From positions 1 through 64,000 of the forward strand of contig CAIJMQ010000001.1 in NCBI GenBank assembly GCA_903821905.1: a DNA stretch of 64,000 bases, in the 5' to 3' direction. The DNA comes from an uncultured bacterium. Lineage in GTDB: Bacteria > CAIJMQ01. The first letter of the stretch is position 1. Every line of letters starts with the position of its first letter. A model generated the notes under the pieces. The model had not been told where the DNA came from. It saw only the letters and a list, made by a program, of their open reading frames with translations, and searched no databases. The position numbers were made by a program, and so were the translations under genes. Below are positions 17,569 to 25,686 of this stretch, piece after piece.

Positions 17569-19562
17569 TTGATTATACGAAATACCGGCTGAAATCAAAG
17601 GAAGAACTCGCGGAGATTCTCTCTGGAATTTCCAGTATTTTTGTTGTCTTGTGCCTGAAATGTTACAAAGAATTTCAGGTTGTAGAAGAGCCGGAATGTC
17701 CTGATTTCCAGGAATATCTAAAAGAGAAAGGGATAAAATTTGCAGGATGTATTGACCAAGATTTTTTATGCAATAACTATCTCACAGATAAAAAATTGGC
17801 TGAAGTTAAGCTCAATGATGCGGAAGCGGTCGGCGTTATATCCTGCGGTTTAGGAATTCAGAATATTGCTAAATCATTGGAAGGTAAAAGAGTTATAGCT
17901 CTTGCTGATTCAATTCCCCATGGCGGAAATGCAACAAGTATTGTAGGCTATCATGGAATAGCACTTGAGAGCGAGAAATGTTCTGCCTGCGGAGAGTGCT
18001 ATTTAAATATTACAGGCGGGATTTGTCCTATAGTAGATTGTGCCAAGAGTCTTTTAAATGGTCCCTGCGGCGGAGCTAAAAACGGCAAATGCGAAGTAAA
18101 TTCCAACCTTGACTGTGCATGGGAAAAAATATACGAACGGCTTAAAAACCAAAACAGAGAATTCATAAGTAAAAAGATAGAAATAAGGGATTATGGCAAA
18201 TTCAAATTTGATAATAAAAAGAAGCTTTCTCTTTCTAATCAGGCACGAAGAAAAGAAAGTTTTTACGGCGGTGTATATCCCTTAGATAAGAAAGAAGATA
18301 CCCAAAATCTTGCCATTGCAGTTTTTCCTGAACCCCAACAAGTAACTATATTCCTCTCTCAACATACAGGTTCTCCGGCTGAAGCTTTAGTAAAAGTCGG
18401 CGATACGGTAAAAATTGGGCAGAAAATAGCAAAAAGCACAGGACTGATATCTTCCTCGATTCATTCGAGTGTCAACGGTAAAGTTGTTTCTTTGAAAAAA
18501 AGAATTCATCCTTCCATATTAAAACCTCTCCCTGCGATAGTTATTGAAAACGATGGTTTGGATGAGTTTGATTCTTCAGTAAAACCTATTTTAAATTGGG
18601 AAAACGAGTCAAAAGAGTCATTGACACAGATATTGCAAGATAAAGGGATTGTCGGTTTAGGCGGTGCTATGTTTCCCACTCACGTTAAACTCTCTGCGCC
18701 GAAACCTGTTGATACTTTGATTATCAATGGCTGTGAATGTGAACCGTATCTGAGTGCAGATAACAGAGTGATGGTCGAGTATCCCGAACAAATAATGAAG
18801 GGTATTAGTGTTGCGAAAAAACTTCTCGGTGTGGAAAATGTTATTGTCGTAGTTGATGAGAATAAACCTGAAGCGATTGAGAAACTTAAGAGTTTACCAA
18901 ACATCAAAGTTGAAGTTCTGAAAACCAAGTATCCTCAAGGCGCAGAAAAGATATTAGTAAAGAAGTTGCTTAATAGGGAAGTTCCTGAAGCGGGTTTACC
19001 TTTTGATGTCGGGGTTGTAGTTTCCAATGTGAGCACAATTTTTGCAATCTATCAGGCAATCTTTGAAGGACTGCCTCTGATTCAAAGAGTGGTTACGGTT
19101 TCCGGTGACAGTATAGTGCGAAGCGGTAATTTTTTGATGAAAATAGGCACTTCCCTAAACGATATCGTCAAGTTCTGCTTTAAAGGAAATAAAGAAAAAA
19201 TTTTTGAAGAATATCATATTAAAATGGGTGGTCCGATGATGGGTATAGACCAGATTAGTCTTGATTCAAGTGTTATCAAAGGTTCAACGGGATTCACTTT
19301 CCTGAAGAAAAACCCAGCTGAGCTTTCGGAAGAGCGCGCCTGTATAAAATGCGGTCGTTGTGTTGAAGTATGTCCTGTGGAACTTGAACCTCTGTATTAT
19401 GCCTATTACGGACAGAAGAAAATGTGGAATGAAACTATCAAGTATAATGTTGCCAATTGTATAGAATGCGGCGCATGCGAATATGTCTGTTCATCAAAAA
19501 TAAGTCTTTTGAGTTTAATAAAAAAGGCAAAGAAAAATGCTCATAACAAAGTTAAAAAATAA
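17565..19562 (+). CDS. MetV-RnfC fusion protein, electron input module for methylene-THF reductase
   Basis: Residues 1-200 are a MetV-type domain (methylene-THF reductase C-terminal/zinc-cysteine family) ending in CSACGECYLNITGGICP and SLLNGPCGGAKNGKCEV with all conserved cysteines. Residues ~230-665 are RnfC-like: a barrel-sandwich start (GGVYPLDKKEDTQNL), the glycine-rich GIVGLGGAMFPTHVK flavin/NADH region, NGCECEPY, and two C-terminal [4Fe-4S] motifs (Cys593/596/599/603 and Cys632/635/638/642). In Acetobacterium MetV and RnfC2 are separate subunits of an NADH-dependent MetF enzyme; here they are one chain. It would feed NADH electrons to MetF. It overlaps both neighbours. There is no Rnf membrane complex nearby, so a role in Rnf itself is unlikely. 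Confidence 0.88.
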   Translation: MIDYTKYRLKSKEELAEILSGISSIFVVLCLKCYKEFQVVEEPECPDFQEYLKEKGIKFAGCIDQDFLCNNYLTDKKLAEVKLNDAEAVGVISCGLGIQNIAKSLEGKRVIALADSIPHGGNATSIVGYHGIALESEKCSACGECYLNITGGICPIVDCAKSLLNGPCGGAKNGKCEVNSNLDCAWEKIYERLKNQNREFISKKIEIRDYGKFKFDNKKKLSLSNQARRKESFYGGVYPLDKKEDTQNLAIAVFPEPQQVTIFLSQHTGSPAEALVKVGDTVKIGQKIAKSTGLISSSIHSSVNGKVVSLKKRIHPSILKPLPAIVIENDGLDEFDSSVKPILNWENESKESLTQILQDKGIVGLGGAMFPTHVKLSAPKPVDTLIINGCECEPYLSADNRVMVEYPEQIMKGISVAKKLLGVENVIVVVDENKPEAIEKLKSLPNIKVEVLKTKYPQGAEKILVKKLLNREVPEAGLPFDVGVVVSNVSTIFAIYQAIFEGLPLIQRVVTVSGDSIVRSGNFLMKIGTSLNDIVKFCFKGNKEKIFEEYHIKMGGPMMGIDQISLDSSVIKGSTGFTFLKKNPAELSEERACIKCGRCVEVCPVELEPLYYAYYGQKKMWNETIKYNVANCIECGACEYVCSSKISLLSLIKKAKKNAHNKVKK

Positions 19563-20181
19563 GGAAGAACTCCTTGCGTCTTTTGAGAAAAAGCCGTTCA
19601 TCATAAAATGTTTCGGCTGTAAGGAAGTATATTTTCCCGAAGACAAGATTGAAGAGTTACTAAAAGAAAACGAGAGCAAAATAACAGGAGTTGCCCGTTT
19701 GGATTATCTCTGCAGGGAAGAGTTCAGTAAACTTTATCTGGCAAAATACGGCCAGCAGATTAAAAATTCCGGTGTAGTAATAGTTTTTTCCTGCGGAGTA
19801 GGTGTTCAAGTTATAGCGAAACTGTGTCCTGAAAAAGAAGTTCTTGCCGGCTGTGATACTTATTATCTGGACGGCTTTCAGGGATTATCAGTCCAGGATT
19901 TAAACTGCGAACAATGCGGCGAATGTTATCTGAATTATACCGGCGGCATTTGTCCTATTACGGCTTGTTCCAAAGGTTTATTGAATGGTCAATGCGGCGG
20001 TGCTAAAAACGGCAAATGTGAAGTGAATGTAGAAATGGATTGTGGCTGGGAATTAATATATAAGAAATTAAAAGGTCTGAAGCTTGAGAATGTAACAAAA
20101 CAGTCAAAGGTTCTAATCAGAAACTATAAACGCATTCTTGATGAATTAGGGTATAATAAAGACCATATTAAAGAGGAATAA
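19537..20181 (+). CDS. metV: MetV, methylene-THF reductase partner subunit
   Basis: A stand-alone 214-aa MetV with CEQCGECYLNYTGGICP and LLNGQCGGAKNGKCEV, the iron-sulfur/zinc cysteine set of the family; further cysteines near the N-terminus (IKCFGCKE, YLCREE) and FSCGVGVQV resemble the MetV half of the preceding fusion. The two MetV regions share the motif backbone but differ clearly elsewhere, so this is an old duplication. It sits 1 bp before metF and is the expected direct partner of MetF. Confidence 0.9.
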   Translation: MLITKLKNKEELLASFEKKPFIIKCFGCKEVYFPEDKIEELLKENESKITGVARLDYLCREEFSKLYLAKYGQQIKNSGVVIVFSCGVGVQVIAKLCPEKEVLAGCDTYYLDGFQGLSVQDLNCEQCGECYLNYTGGICPITACSKGLLNGQCGGAKNGKCEVNVEMDCGWELIYKKLKGLKLENVTKQSKVLIRNYKRILDELGYNKDHIKEE

Positions 20182-20182
20182 A

Positions 20183-21055
20183 ATGGATTTTGCTAAAAAA
20201 ATACAAAGCGGACAATTTGTCATTACTTCGGAAATCGGTCCTCCTAAGGGTGTGGAAATAGAAGGAGCTTTAAAAGAAGCAGAAACTCTAAAAGGTAAGG
20301 TGGACGCTTTCAACGTTACAGATTTACAGAGTTCTGTAATGAAATTGGGCTCTCTTGCTACATGCCGTCTGCTTGTTGAAAGAGGGTTAGAACCGATATT
20401 CCAGATTACTTGCCGCGACAGAAACAGGTTGGCTTTACAATCGGATTTACTTTCTGCTTATGTGCTGGGAATAAGAAATGTTCTTGTTCTTACCGGTGAC
20501 CATCCTGTTTTAGGCGACCATCCACAAGCAAAACCCGTATTTGACCTTGATTCTATAAGTTTACTGAAAGCGGCAACAGGTCTTATGGAAGGTAAAGATA
20601 TGGTCGGCAATGACCTTGTTGGTAAACCGGAATTTTTGCTCGGTGCAGTTGTCAATCCGAGTGCAGACCCTTTAGAACCTCAGATTATCAAGATGGAGAA
20701 AAAGATCCAAGCAGGTGCAAAATTTTTCCAGACTCAAGCAATATATGATGTAAAGAGTTTTGAAAATTTCATGAACATAGTCAAAAAATTCAATGTTCCC
20801 ATTCTTGGCGGAATAGTTCTTTTGAAATCCGCCGGTATGGCAAAATTCATGAACGAGAAAGTTGCAGGTATAAATGTTCCCGACAAATATATCGCGATGA
20901 TGGCAGAGGCAAGTAAAGAAGATAGACCTAAAGTCAGTGTTCAAATAGCTGCAGAGCTGATAAAAGGCATGAAAGGTCTCTGTCAGGGAATACACATTAT
21001 GCCTCTTGGCTGGGAGAAACATGTCCCGTCTGTTCTACAGGAATCTGGATTCTAG
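20183..21055 (+). CDS. metF: MetF, methylenetetrahydrofolate reductase
   Basis: Reduces 5,10-methylene-THF to 5-methyl-THF with FAD, a step of the methyl branch of the Wood-Ljungdahl pathway and of methionine supply. The 290-aa TIM barrel shows the catalytic Glu in TSEIGPPKG, the FAD contacts ITCRDRNR and VLTGDHP, and FQTQAIYD. The bacterial MetF fold lacks its own NADH-oxidising partner, which fits with the MetV and MetV-RnfC proteins encoded directly upstream. Last gene of the tight operon; 42 bp separate it from hypF. Confidence 0.94.
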   Translation: MDFAKKIQSGQFVITSEIGPPKGVEIEGALKEAETLKGKVDAFNVTDLQSSVMKLGSLATCRLLVERGLEPIFQITCRDRNRLALQSDLLSAYVLGIRNVLVLTGDHPVLGDHPQAKPVFDLDSISLLKAATGLMEGKDMVGNDLVGKPEFLLGAVVNPSADPLEPQIIKMEKKIQAGAKFFQTQAIYDVKSFENFMNIVKKFNVPILGGIVLLKSAGMAKFMNEKVAGINVPDKYIAMMAEASKEDRPKVSVQIAAELIKGMKGLCQGIHIMPLGWEKHVPSVLQESGF

Positions 21056-21097
21056 AAATATACACCCCATATTTTCTGCATCGGTAACCTAAAAGCT

Positions 21098-23413
21098 ATG
21101 AAGAAAATCTCTCGGTTTAGAATAGAAATCAAAGGCAAGGTTCAGGGGGTAGGTTTTAGGCCCACTGTTTACAGATACGCTGTTCAAAGAAAGCTAATGG
21201 GGTGGGTGAGTAATAGCTCTACAGGTGTAATTATAGAGATTCAAGGGAAGAAAAATGATGTGGAGAGTTTTATTGCCATGTTAAAGAAATTTCCACCTTC
21301 CCGTGCAGAAATAACAGCTTTTCAAATCACCGAAATCAAACCCAAAAGAGAAACATCCTTCAAAGTTCTTTCAAGTATTATCGGAAAAGAGATGAAAACA
21401 AGAATATCTCCCGATATTGCCGTCTGTAAAGATTGTTTGAAAGAACTTTTTGATAAAAAAGATAGGCGCTATCTTTACCCTTTCACAAACTGCACTAACT
21501 GCGGACCGCGTTTTACCATCATAAAAAACATCCCTTACGACAGACCTAATACCACAATGAAAAGGTTCAAGATGTGTAAGTCCTGCCAGAGTGAATATGA
21601 CAATCCTTCTAACCGCAGATTCCATGCTCAACCAAATGCTTGCAGCGTATGTGGTCCTAAGGTGTTACTGATACAAAAAACCAAAGTTAAAAGTGCAGGG
21701 ACAGAAGCTATAAAGAAAACTACTGAACTACTCAAAGAGGGGAGGATTGTTGCGATAAAAGGATTGGGAGGATTTCATCTTGCCTGTGATGCTCTGAATG
21801 ATGAAACAGTTAAGACATTACGGAGCAGAAAATACAGAGAAGATAAACCATTTGCTCTTATGGCGAAAGATTTAAAAACAATAAAACAATATTGTGAGGT
21901 TTCACGGGAAGAAGAAAAACTTCTACTCTCCTGGAAATCTCCGATTGTTCTCCTAAAGAAAAAAGCGAATTCATCTATTTCAAAACATATAGCACCAAAT
22001 AACAAATATCTCGGCTTTATGCTTCCGTATACTCCTTTACACCATTTATTATTTTCTAAACTCACGGTTCTTGTTATGACAAGTGGTAATATAAGCGATG
22101 AACCGATTGCGTACGATAACGATGAAGCGATGAAACGGCTTAAGAATATAGCTGACTATTTTCTTATTCACAACCGCGATATTTATATCCGCTCTGATGA
22201 TTCCGTTACAAGAATTTTCCCCCCTCCCAAAAAGGAATTTATTCTCCGTCGTTCCAAAGGTTATATTCCTGACCCAATCCGCAATCCGAATTCCGCAATC
22301 CGCAATGTAATCCTTGCTTGCGGTGGACATTCCAAAAACACTTTTGCCATAGCTAAAGGCGAAGAAGTAATCCTAAGCCACCACATAGGAGATTTGGAAA
22401 ATGTAGAGACATATAATTCCTTTGTAAACGGTATAGAACATTTCAAGAAATTACTTGAAATTAAACCCAAAATTATTGCTCACGATTTACATCCTGAATA
22501 TTTCTCTACTCAATATGCCAAGCAATTTGCTTCTCGCCACTCATCATTTACCACTGTTGCTGTTCAGCATCACCATGCACATATCGCTTCAGTTATGGCT
22601 GATAATCTATTGAATAATCGTAGAGTAATAGGTGTTGCTTTTGACGGAACAGGGCTTGGTTCTGACGGGAATTTATGGGGAGGTGAATTCCTGATTGCTG
22701 ATTATAAGGATTTCAAACGGTTCGCACATCTTAAATATATTCCTCTTCCCGGAGGAGAAAAGGCAATAAAAGAACCGTGGAGAATAGCATTTAGTTATCT
22801 TTATTCCATATTCGGTGATGGACTCTGGAGGCTTGACATAAACTTTGTCAAAAAACTTGATAAGAAAAAGAGTAAAGTTTTAAAGGGAATGCTCGACAAA
22901 GGTATCAACACACCTCTCACTTCAAGCGTCGGTAGATTGTTTGATGCAGTCGCTTCCTTAATCGGTATAAGAGATACGGTAAATTATGAGGGACAAGCGG
23001 CGATAGAATTGGAGATGGCAATTGAGGAAAGACAAAAGGTAAAAGGCAAAACGCAAAATTACGGATATACAATACAAAAAGAAAACAATATCTACATTAT
23101 TAATCCGGATGGAATCATCAAAGGAATAGTGGAGGATTTAAAGCGTGGGTTATCCAAAGAAATTATTTCTCTAAAGTTCCACAACACAATTGTTAAGCTG
23201 ATTGTTAAGATGGCTAAGAAACTCAGAGAGGATACGGGATTAAAAGAAGTTGCTCTTGGTGGGGGTGTGTTCCAGAATATGTTTATTTTAACTGGTGCTT
23301 ACAACGGACTTAAAAAAGTAGGATTTAGAGTGTATATCCACAAAAAAGTCCCGACAAATGACGGCGGTCTTTCATTAGGACAGGCGGTGATTGCAGCGCA
23401 TCAGGATGATTGA
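21098..23413 (+). CDS. hypF: HypF, carbamoyltransferase for NiFe-hydrogenase cyanide ligands
   Basis: Activates carbamoyl phosphate and passes the carbamoyl group to HypE. Domains in order: acylphosphatase-like (1-90, FRIEIKGKVQGVGFRP), two zinc fingers (CKDC...CTNC; CKSC...CSVC, about 107-187), YrdC-like adenylation (~200-380) and the Kae1/TobZ-like carbamoyltransferase part (VQHHHAHIASVMADN, AFDGTGLGSDGNLWGGE, ALGGGVFQN). 771 aa is normal. An asparagine-rich linker near residues 393-403 looks like an in-frame insertion of short repeats. Its stop is 4 bp from the convergent gene's stop, with no terminator between them. The remaining hyp genes begin 4.1 kb further on. Confidence 0.95.
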   Translation: MKKISRFRIEIKGKVQGVGFRPTVYRYAVQRKLMGWVSNSSTGVIIEIQGKKNDVESFIAMLKKFPPSRAEITAFQITEIKPKRETSFKVLSSIIGKEMKTRISPDIAVCKDCLKELFDKKDRRYLYPFTNCTNCGPRFTIIKNIPYDRPNTTMKRFKMCKSCQSEYDNPSNRRFHAQPNACSVCGPKVLLIQKTKVKSAGTEAIKKTTELLKEGRIVAIKGLGGFHLACDALNDETVKTLRSRKYREDKPFALMAKDLKTIKQYCEVSREEEKLLLSWKSPIVLLKKKANSSISKHIAPNNKYLGFMLPYTPLHHLLFSKLTVLVMTSGNISDEPIAYDNDEAMKRLKNIADYFLIHNRDIYIRSDDSVTRIFPPPKKEFILRRSKGYIPDPIRNPNSAIRNVILACGGHSKNTFAIAKGEEVILSHHIGDLENVETYNSFVNGIEHFKKLLEIKPKIIAHDLHPEYFSTQYAKQFASRHSSFTTVAVQHHHAHIASVMADNLLNNRRVIGVAFDGTGLGSDGNLWGGEFLIADYKDFKRFAHLKYIPLPGGEKAIKEPWRIAFSYLYSIFGDGLWRLDINFVKKLDKKKSKVLKGMLDKGINTPLTSSVGRLFDAVASLIGIRDTVNYEGQAAIELEMAIEERQKVKGKTQNYGYTIQKENNIYIINPDGIIKGIVEDLKRGLSKEIISLKFHNTIVKLIVKMAKKLREDTGLKEVALGGGVFQNMFILTGAYNGLKKVGFRVYIHKKVPTNDGGLSLGQAVIAAHQDD
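22276..22306 (+). repeat. Short direct repeat inside hypF
   Basis: The 10-mer AATCCGCAAT occurs at 22276-22285 and again at 22297-22306, with ATTCCGCAATCC-type partial units between. It encodes RNPNSAIRN in frame between the adenylation and carbamoyltransferase parts of HypF. Confidence 0.6.
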
Positions 23414-23417
23414 TTGG

Positions 23418-24197
23418 TTAGAATTTTTTTCTTTCTTTATCAGGTAAAGCAACTTTAGCTGAATATTGTTTCATATTGATAGTTTGCAAGTGATTCAAAT
23501 GATGTTTTTCTCTTAAATAACTGATAATTTTATTTTCTTCTTTTCTATCAAAATTGCAATCGGCAATCAATGTACCTTCTTTTTCCCTTAAGACTTCCGG
23601 ATCACAGAGTCCTTTTGAAAGAGTCTGATACATGTATGATTGTTTGAAAGTTTGATAATTGGGAGATAGTGTATTTACGCAAAGTTGTAATTTGTTTCGA
23701 TAAGTTAAAATAGCACCATCTAACTCGTTAAAGTGGGAATAAAAAGCACTCTCCTTAAAATAATAACAAGTCATCAAATCTGTCCTTTGCATACTAAATA
23801 AATCTTGTGTGCCGAATAGTGTTGCATGAAAACGCATGTTGAGTAACGAATCATTATGGCCTGACGAATGTAGCCAGATGATATGAAAGATGTTATGATT
23901 TGGATCATAATTCTTCATTTGTTCTACACCATCAGATATAATAGCGTATAACCTGTTTCTCGGACCAGTAGGTGTTTCATTCCCTACGATTTCCCCTCTT
24001 TTTAATGATTCTCTTTCTCGCTTTGTTTCTTCTAGATCATCACTTTTAACTTTTAGTTCAATAATATATTTATCTTTTTCATGCCATGCATTTATATCAG
24101 GAGTTTTTACATCAGCCTGAGATGGAATCTTCTTCGCCTCAAGTCCAATTTCTTTTAATATTTCTATAACAACGTTTTTTGAATAGTTATCTTTCAT
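23418..24197 (-). CDS. Nuclease-like protein with possible PD-(D/E)XK core, unknown
   Basis: The 259-aa product is not recognised. An N-terminal basic helix (NVVIEILKEIGLEAKKI) is followed by TPDINAW...YIIELKVK, which has the D-x(n)-E-x-K spacing of PD-(D/E)XK nucleases. The rest is mixed alpha/beta with no clear motif (GNETPTGPRNRLYAIISDG, IWLHSSGHND). A start at 24197 is preferred: the longer frame would run far into the GNAT gene. A TTG near 24231 is an alternative. It is last in a five-gene minus-strand block, 40 bp after the GNAT stop. It might be part of a defence or restriction function, but no methylase or toxin partner is adjacent. Confidence 0.5.
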   Translation of the reverse strand: MKDNYSKNVVIEILKEIGLEAKKIPSQADVKTPDINAWHEKDKYIIELKVKSDDLEETKRERESLKRGEIVGNETPTGPRNRLYAIISDGVEQMKNYDPNHNIFHIIWLHSSGHNDSLLNMRFHATLFGTQDLFSMQRTDLMTCYYFKESAFYSHFNELDGAILTYRNKLQLCVNTLSPNYQTFKQSYMYQTLSKGLCDPEVLREKEGTLIADCNFDRKEENKIISYLREKHHLNHLQTINMKQYSAKVALPDKERKKF

Positions 24198-24237
24198 AAT
24201 TTTATTTTTATCTCTCCACTCTTTCTCTGTCAATTTA

Positions 24238-24957
24238 CTATAAATCAAACCGCATAACGATAGAATCTTTAGCTTTTTCCGGGTCGATGCCGGCAGATTT
24301 TGCTTGTTCTTCAAGCGTCGTGACGAATTCTTTATATTCGCATAAATAGGGATGAGGGAATCTATCAACCATTTTGAACCCTAAATTTTCCCAGAATGTA
24401 TGTCCTGCGCTTCCCGTTGTCTGGTAGATGATGGGGAGGTCTTCAAAAGAATCGGTTTCTATTTGTTTCCATCCGTTTTCTCTTGCCCAATCAATAAGTG
24501 TTTTCACCATTCGTGAACCTATACCTTTGCGCTGATAGGGATTTTTCTCCTGACCGGGAGAACCTATCATCAGACAGTGGACTTTCAATGTCTTGTCTTC
24601 AAGTTTATCAAGTGGTGGGAAATCCATTTCTGTAAAATCATCTGACGGTCCTATGGGATAATCCTGCTGGAGGCAAAGAGAACCTGCATCTTTCATCTTA
24701 CATATCGTTTTTGGATAAAAGCGTATCTTTCCTATAATGTTGTCACCATCTCGCGCTACGACGACGCAAGCTCCATATACATCGGTGAGTTTTGTGAGTA
24801 ATGCTTTGTTTCTGGCGCGGTATTGTTCCCACGGCATCTTATTGTTAGACGGCAATTGGTCTATGGTTTTGCGTGTGAGTGGTCCACTGTGAAGGCATCG
24901 CCACAGAATAAAATCCTTCGTCATCATTTCGATAACGATATCATTGGGCATATTCAT
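24238..24957 (-). CDS. GNAT family N-acetyltransferase
   Basis: A 239-aa GNAT fold. The acetyl-CoA pyrophosphate loop is QRKGIGSRMVKTLIDWA (the Q/R-x-x-G-x-G/A motif), preceded by VHCLMIGSPGQEKNPY and followed by the typical FWENLGFKMVDRFPHPYL C-terminal strand and helix. The N-terminal ~60 residues are an extra segment. The start overlaps the stop of the upstream hydrolase in ATGA, so translation is coupled. The substrate is unknown. Confidence 0.82.
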   Translation of the reverse strand: MNMPNDIVIEMMTKDFILWRCLHSGPLTRKTIDQLPSNNKMPWEQYRARNKALLTKLTDVYGACVVVARDGDNIIGKIRFYPKTICKMKDAGSLCLQQDYPIGPSDDFTEMDFPPLDKLEDKTLKVHCLMIGSPGQEKNPYQRKGIGSRMVKTLIDWARENGWKQIETDSFEDLPIIYQTTGSAGHTFWENLGFKMVDRFPHPYLCEYKEFVTTLEEQAKSAGIDPEKAKDSIVMRFDL

Positions 24958-25682
24958 TTTTTACTTTTACCGGTTACGATACAATCGAGCATATTAACCA
25001 AAGCTTCAGGTGCAGTACGTTGCGGGTTATGGTCTGATTCTAATTTATAAATAGGCCATCCTCGTTTCTTTGCTCTTTCTGCATGAAATACAAAATCATT
25101 TTCATTAGCAATATGATTTGGTTGTACCATAAGAATATAAGATGCAGGCAGCTTTCTCGCGGATTGATTCTTGAGTATGATAGGCTCTGTAAAAGTTTTT
25201 GCAGATTGTGGCACGTCCTTTGGGAATGGCTGGTCTGCTTCAACCCAATGAGGTACAACAAAGCCGCCTTCCAATTTATATTCATTCCATTTACCACGAG
25301 GTTTCTGTATGCTTTCTACGCTCTCCCCATTTTCAGGAAGGAAGGCATCAATGTATATAAGACGTTGAATTCGGTCAGGTATCCTGTCTGCAACACCGGT
25401 AACGACCATTCCACCATAACTATGGCCTATAAGAATAACATTATGCAGGTCTTCGAATATAAACACATTAACTATGTCATTGATATGGGTGGATAAACTT
25501 ATATCGGGTGTGGCTAAATGCATTCGTTCGCCGAGTCCTGTAAGTGATGGTCTATAGACAGTATAGCCTTTCCGGGTGAGCATTGAAGCTGCTTGGCGCC
25601 ACGTCCAACTACCGCCCCAAGCGCCGTGGACAATGACTAAAACTGGTTTATCTGATGTGTTACTTCTTTTAGTGTGATTCAT
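24954..25682 (-). CDS. Alpha/beta hydrolase (esterase-like)
   Basis: A 242-aa alpha/beta hydrolase with an oxyanion-hole motif VHGAWGGSW, nucleophile Ser in GHSYGG, a candidate acid Asp in IDAFLP and a catalytic His in SDHNPQ. It resembles the salicylate-binding/methylesterase (EstC-like) branch. The start at 25682 is preferred because it follows the upstream stop by 4 bp with a GGAAAAG box; the longer frame would enter the SDR gene. No signal peptide. Member of the SMP-30/SDR/hydrolase/GNAT operon. Confidence 0.85.
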   Translation of the reverse strand: MNHTKRSNTSDKPVLVIVHGAWGGSWTWRQAASMLTRKGYTVYRPSLTGLGERMHLATPDISLSTHINDIVNVFIFEDLHNVILIGHSYGGMVVTGVADRIPDRIQRLIYIDAFLPENGESVESIQKPRGKWNEYKLEGGFVVPHWVEADQPFPKDVPQSAKTFTEPIILKNQSARKLPASYILMVQPNHIANENDFVFHAERAKKRGWPIYKLESDHNPQRTAPEALVNMLDCIVTGKSKK

Positions 25683-25686
25683 ATTA

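Noticed and set aside
17565-19562. Rnf membrane complex subunit
   Set aside because: No rnfA, B, D, E or G is nearby and the protein is fused to MetV, so it is better explained as an RnfC2-type partner of MetF.
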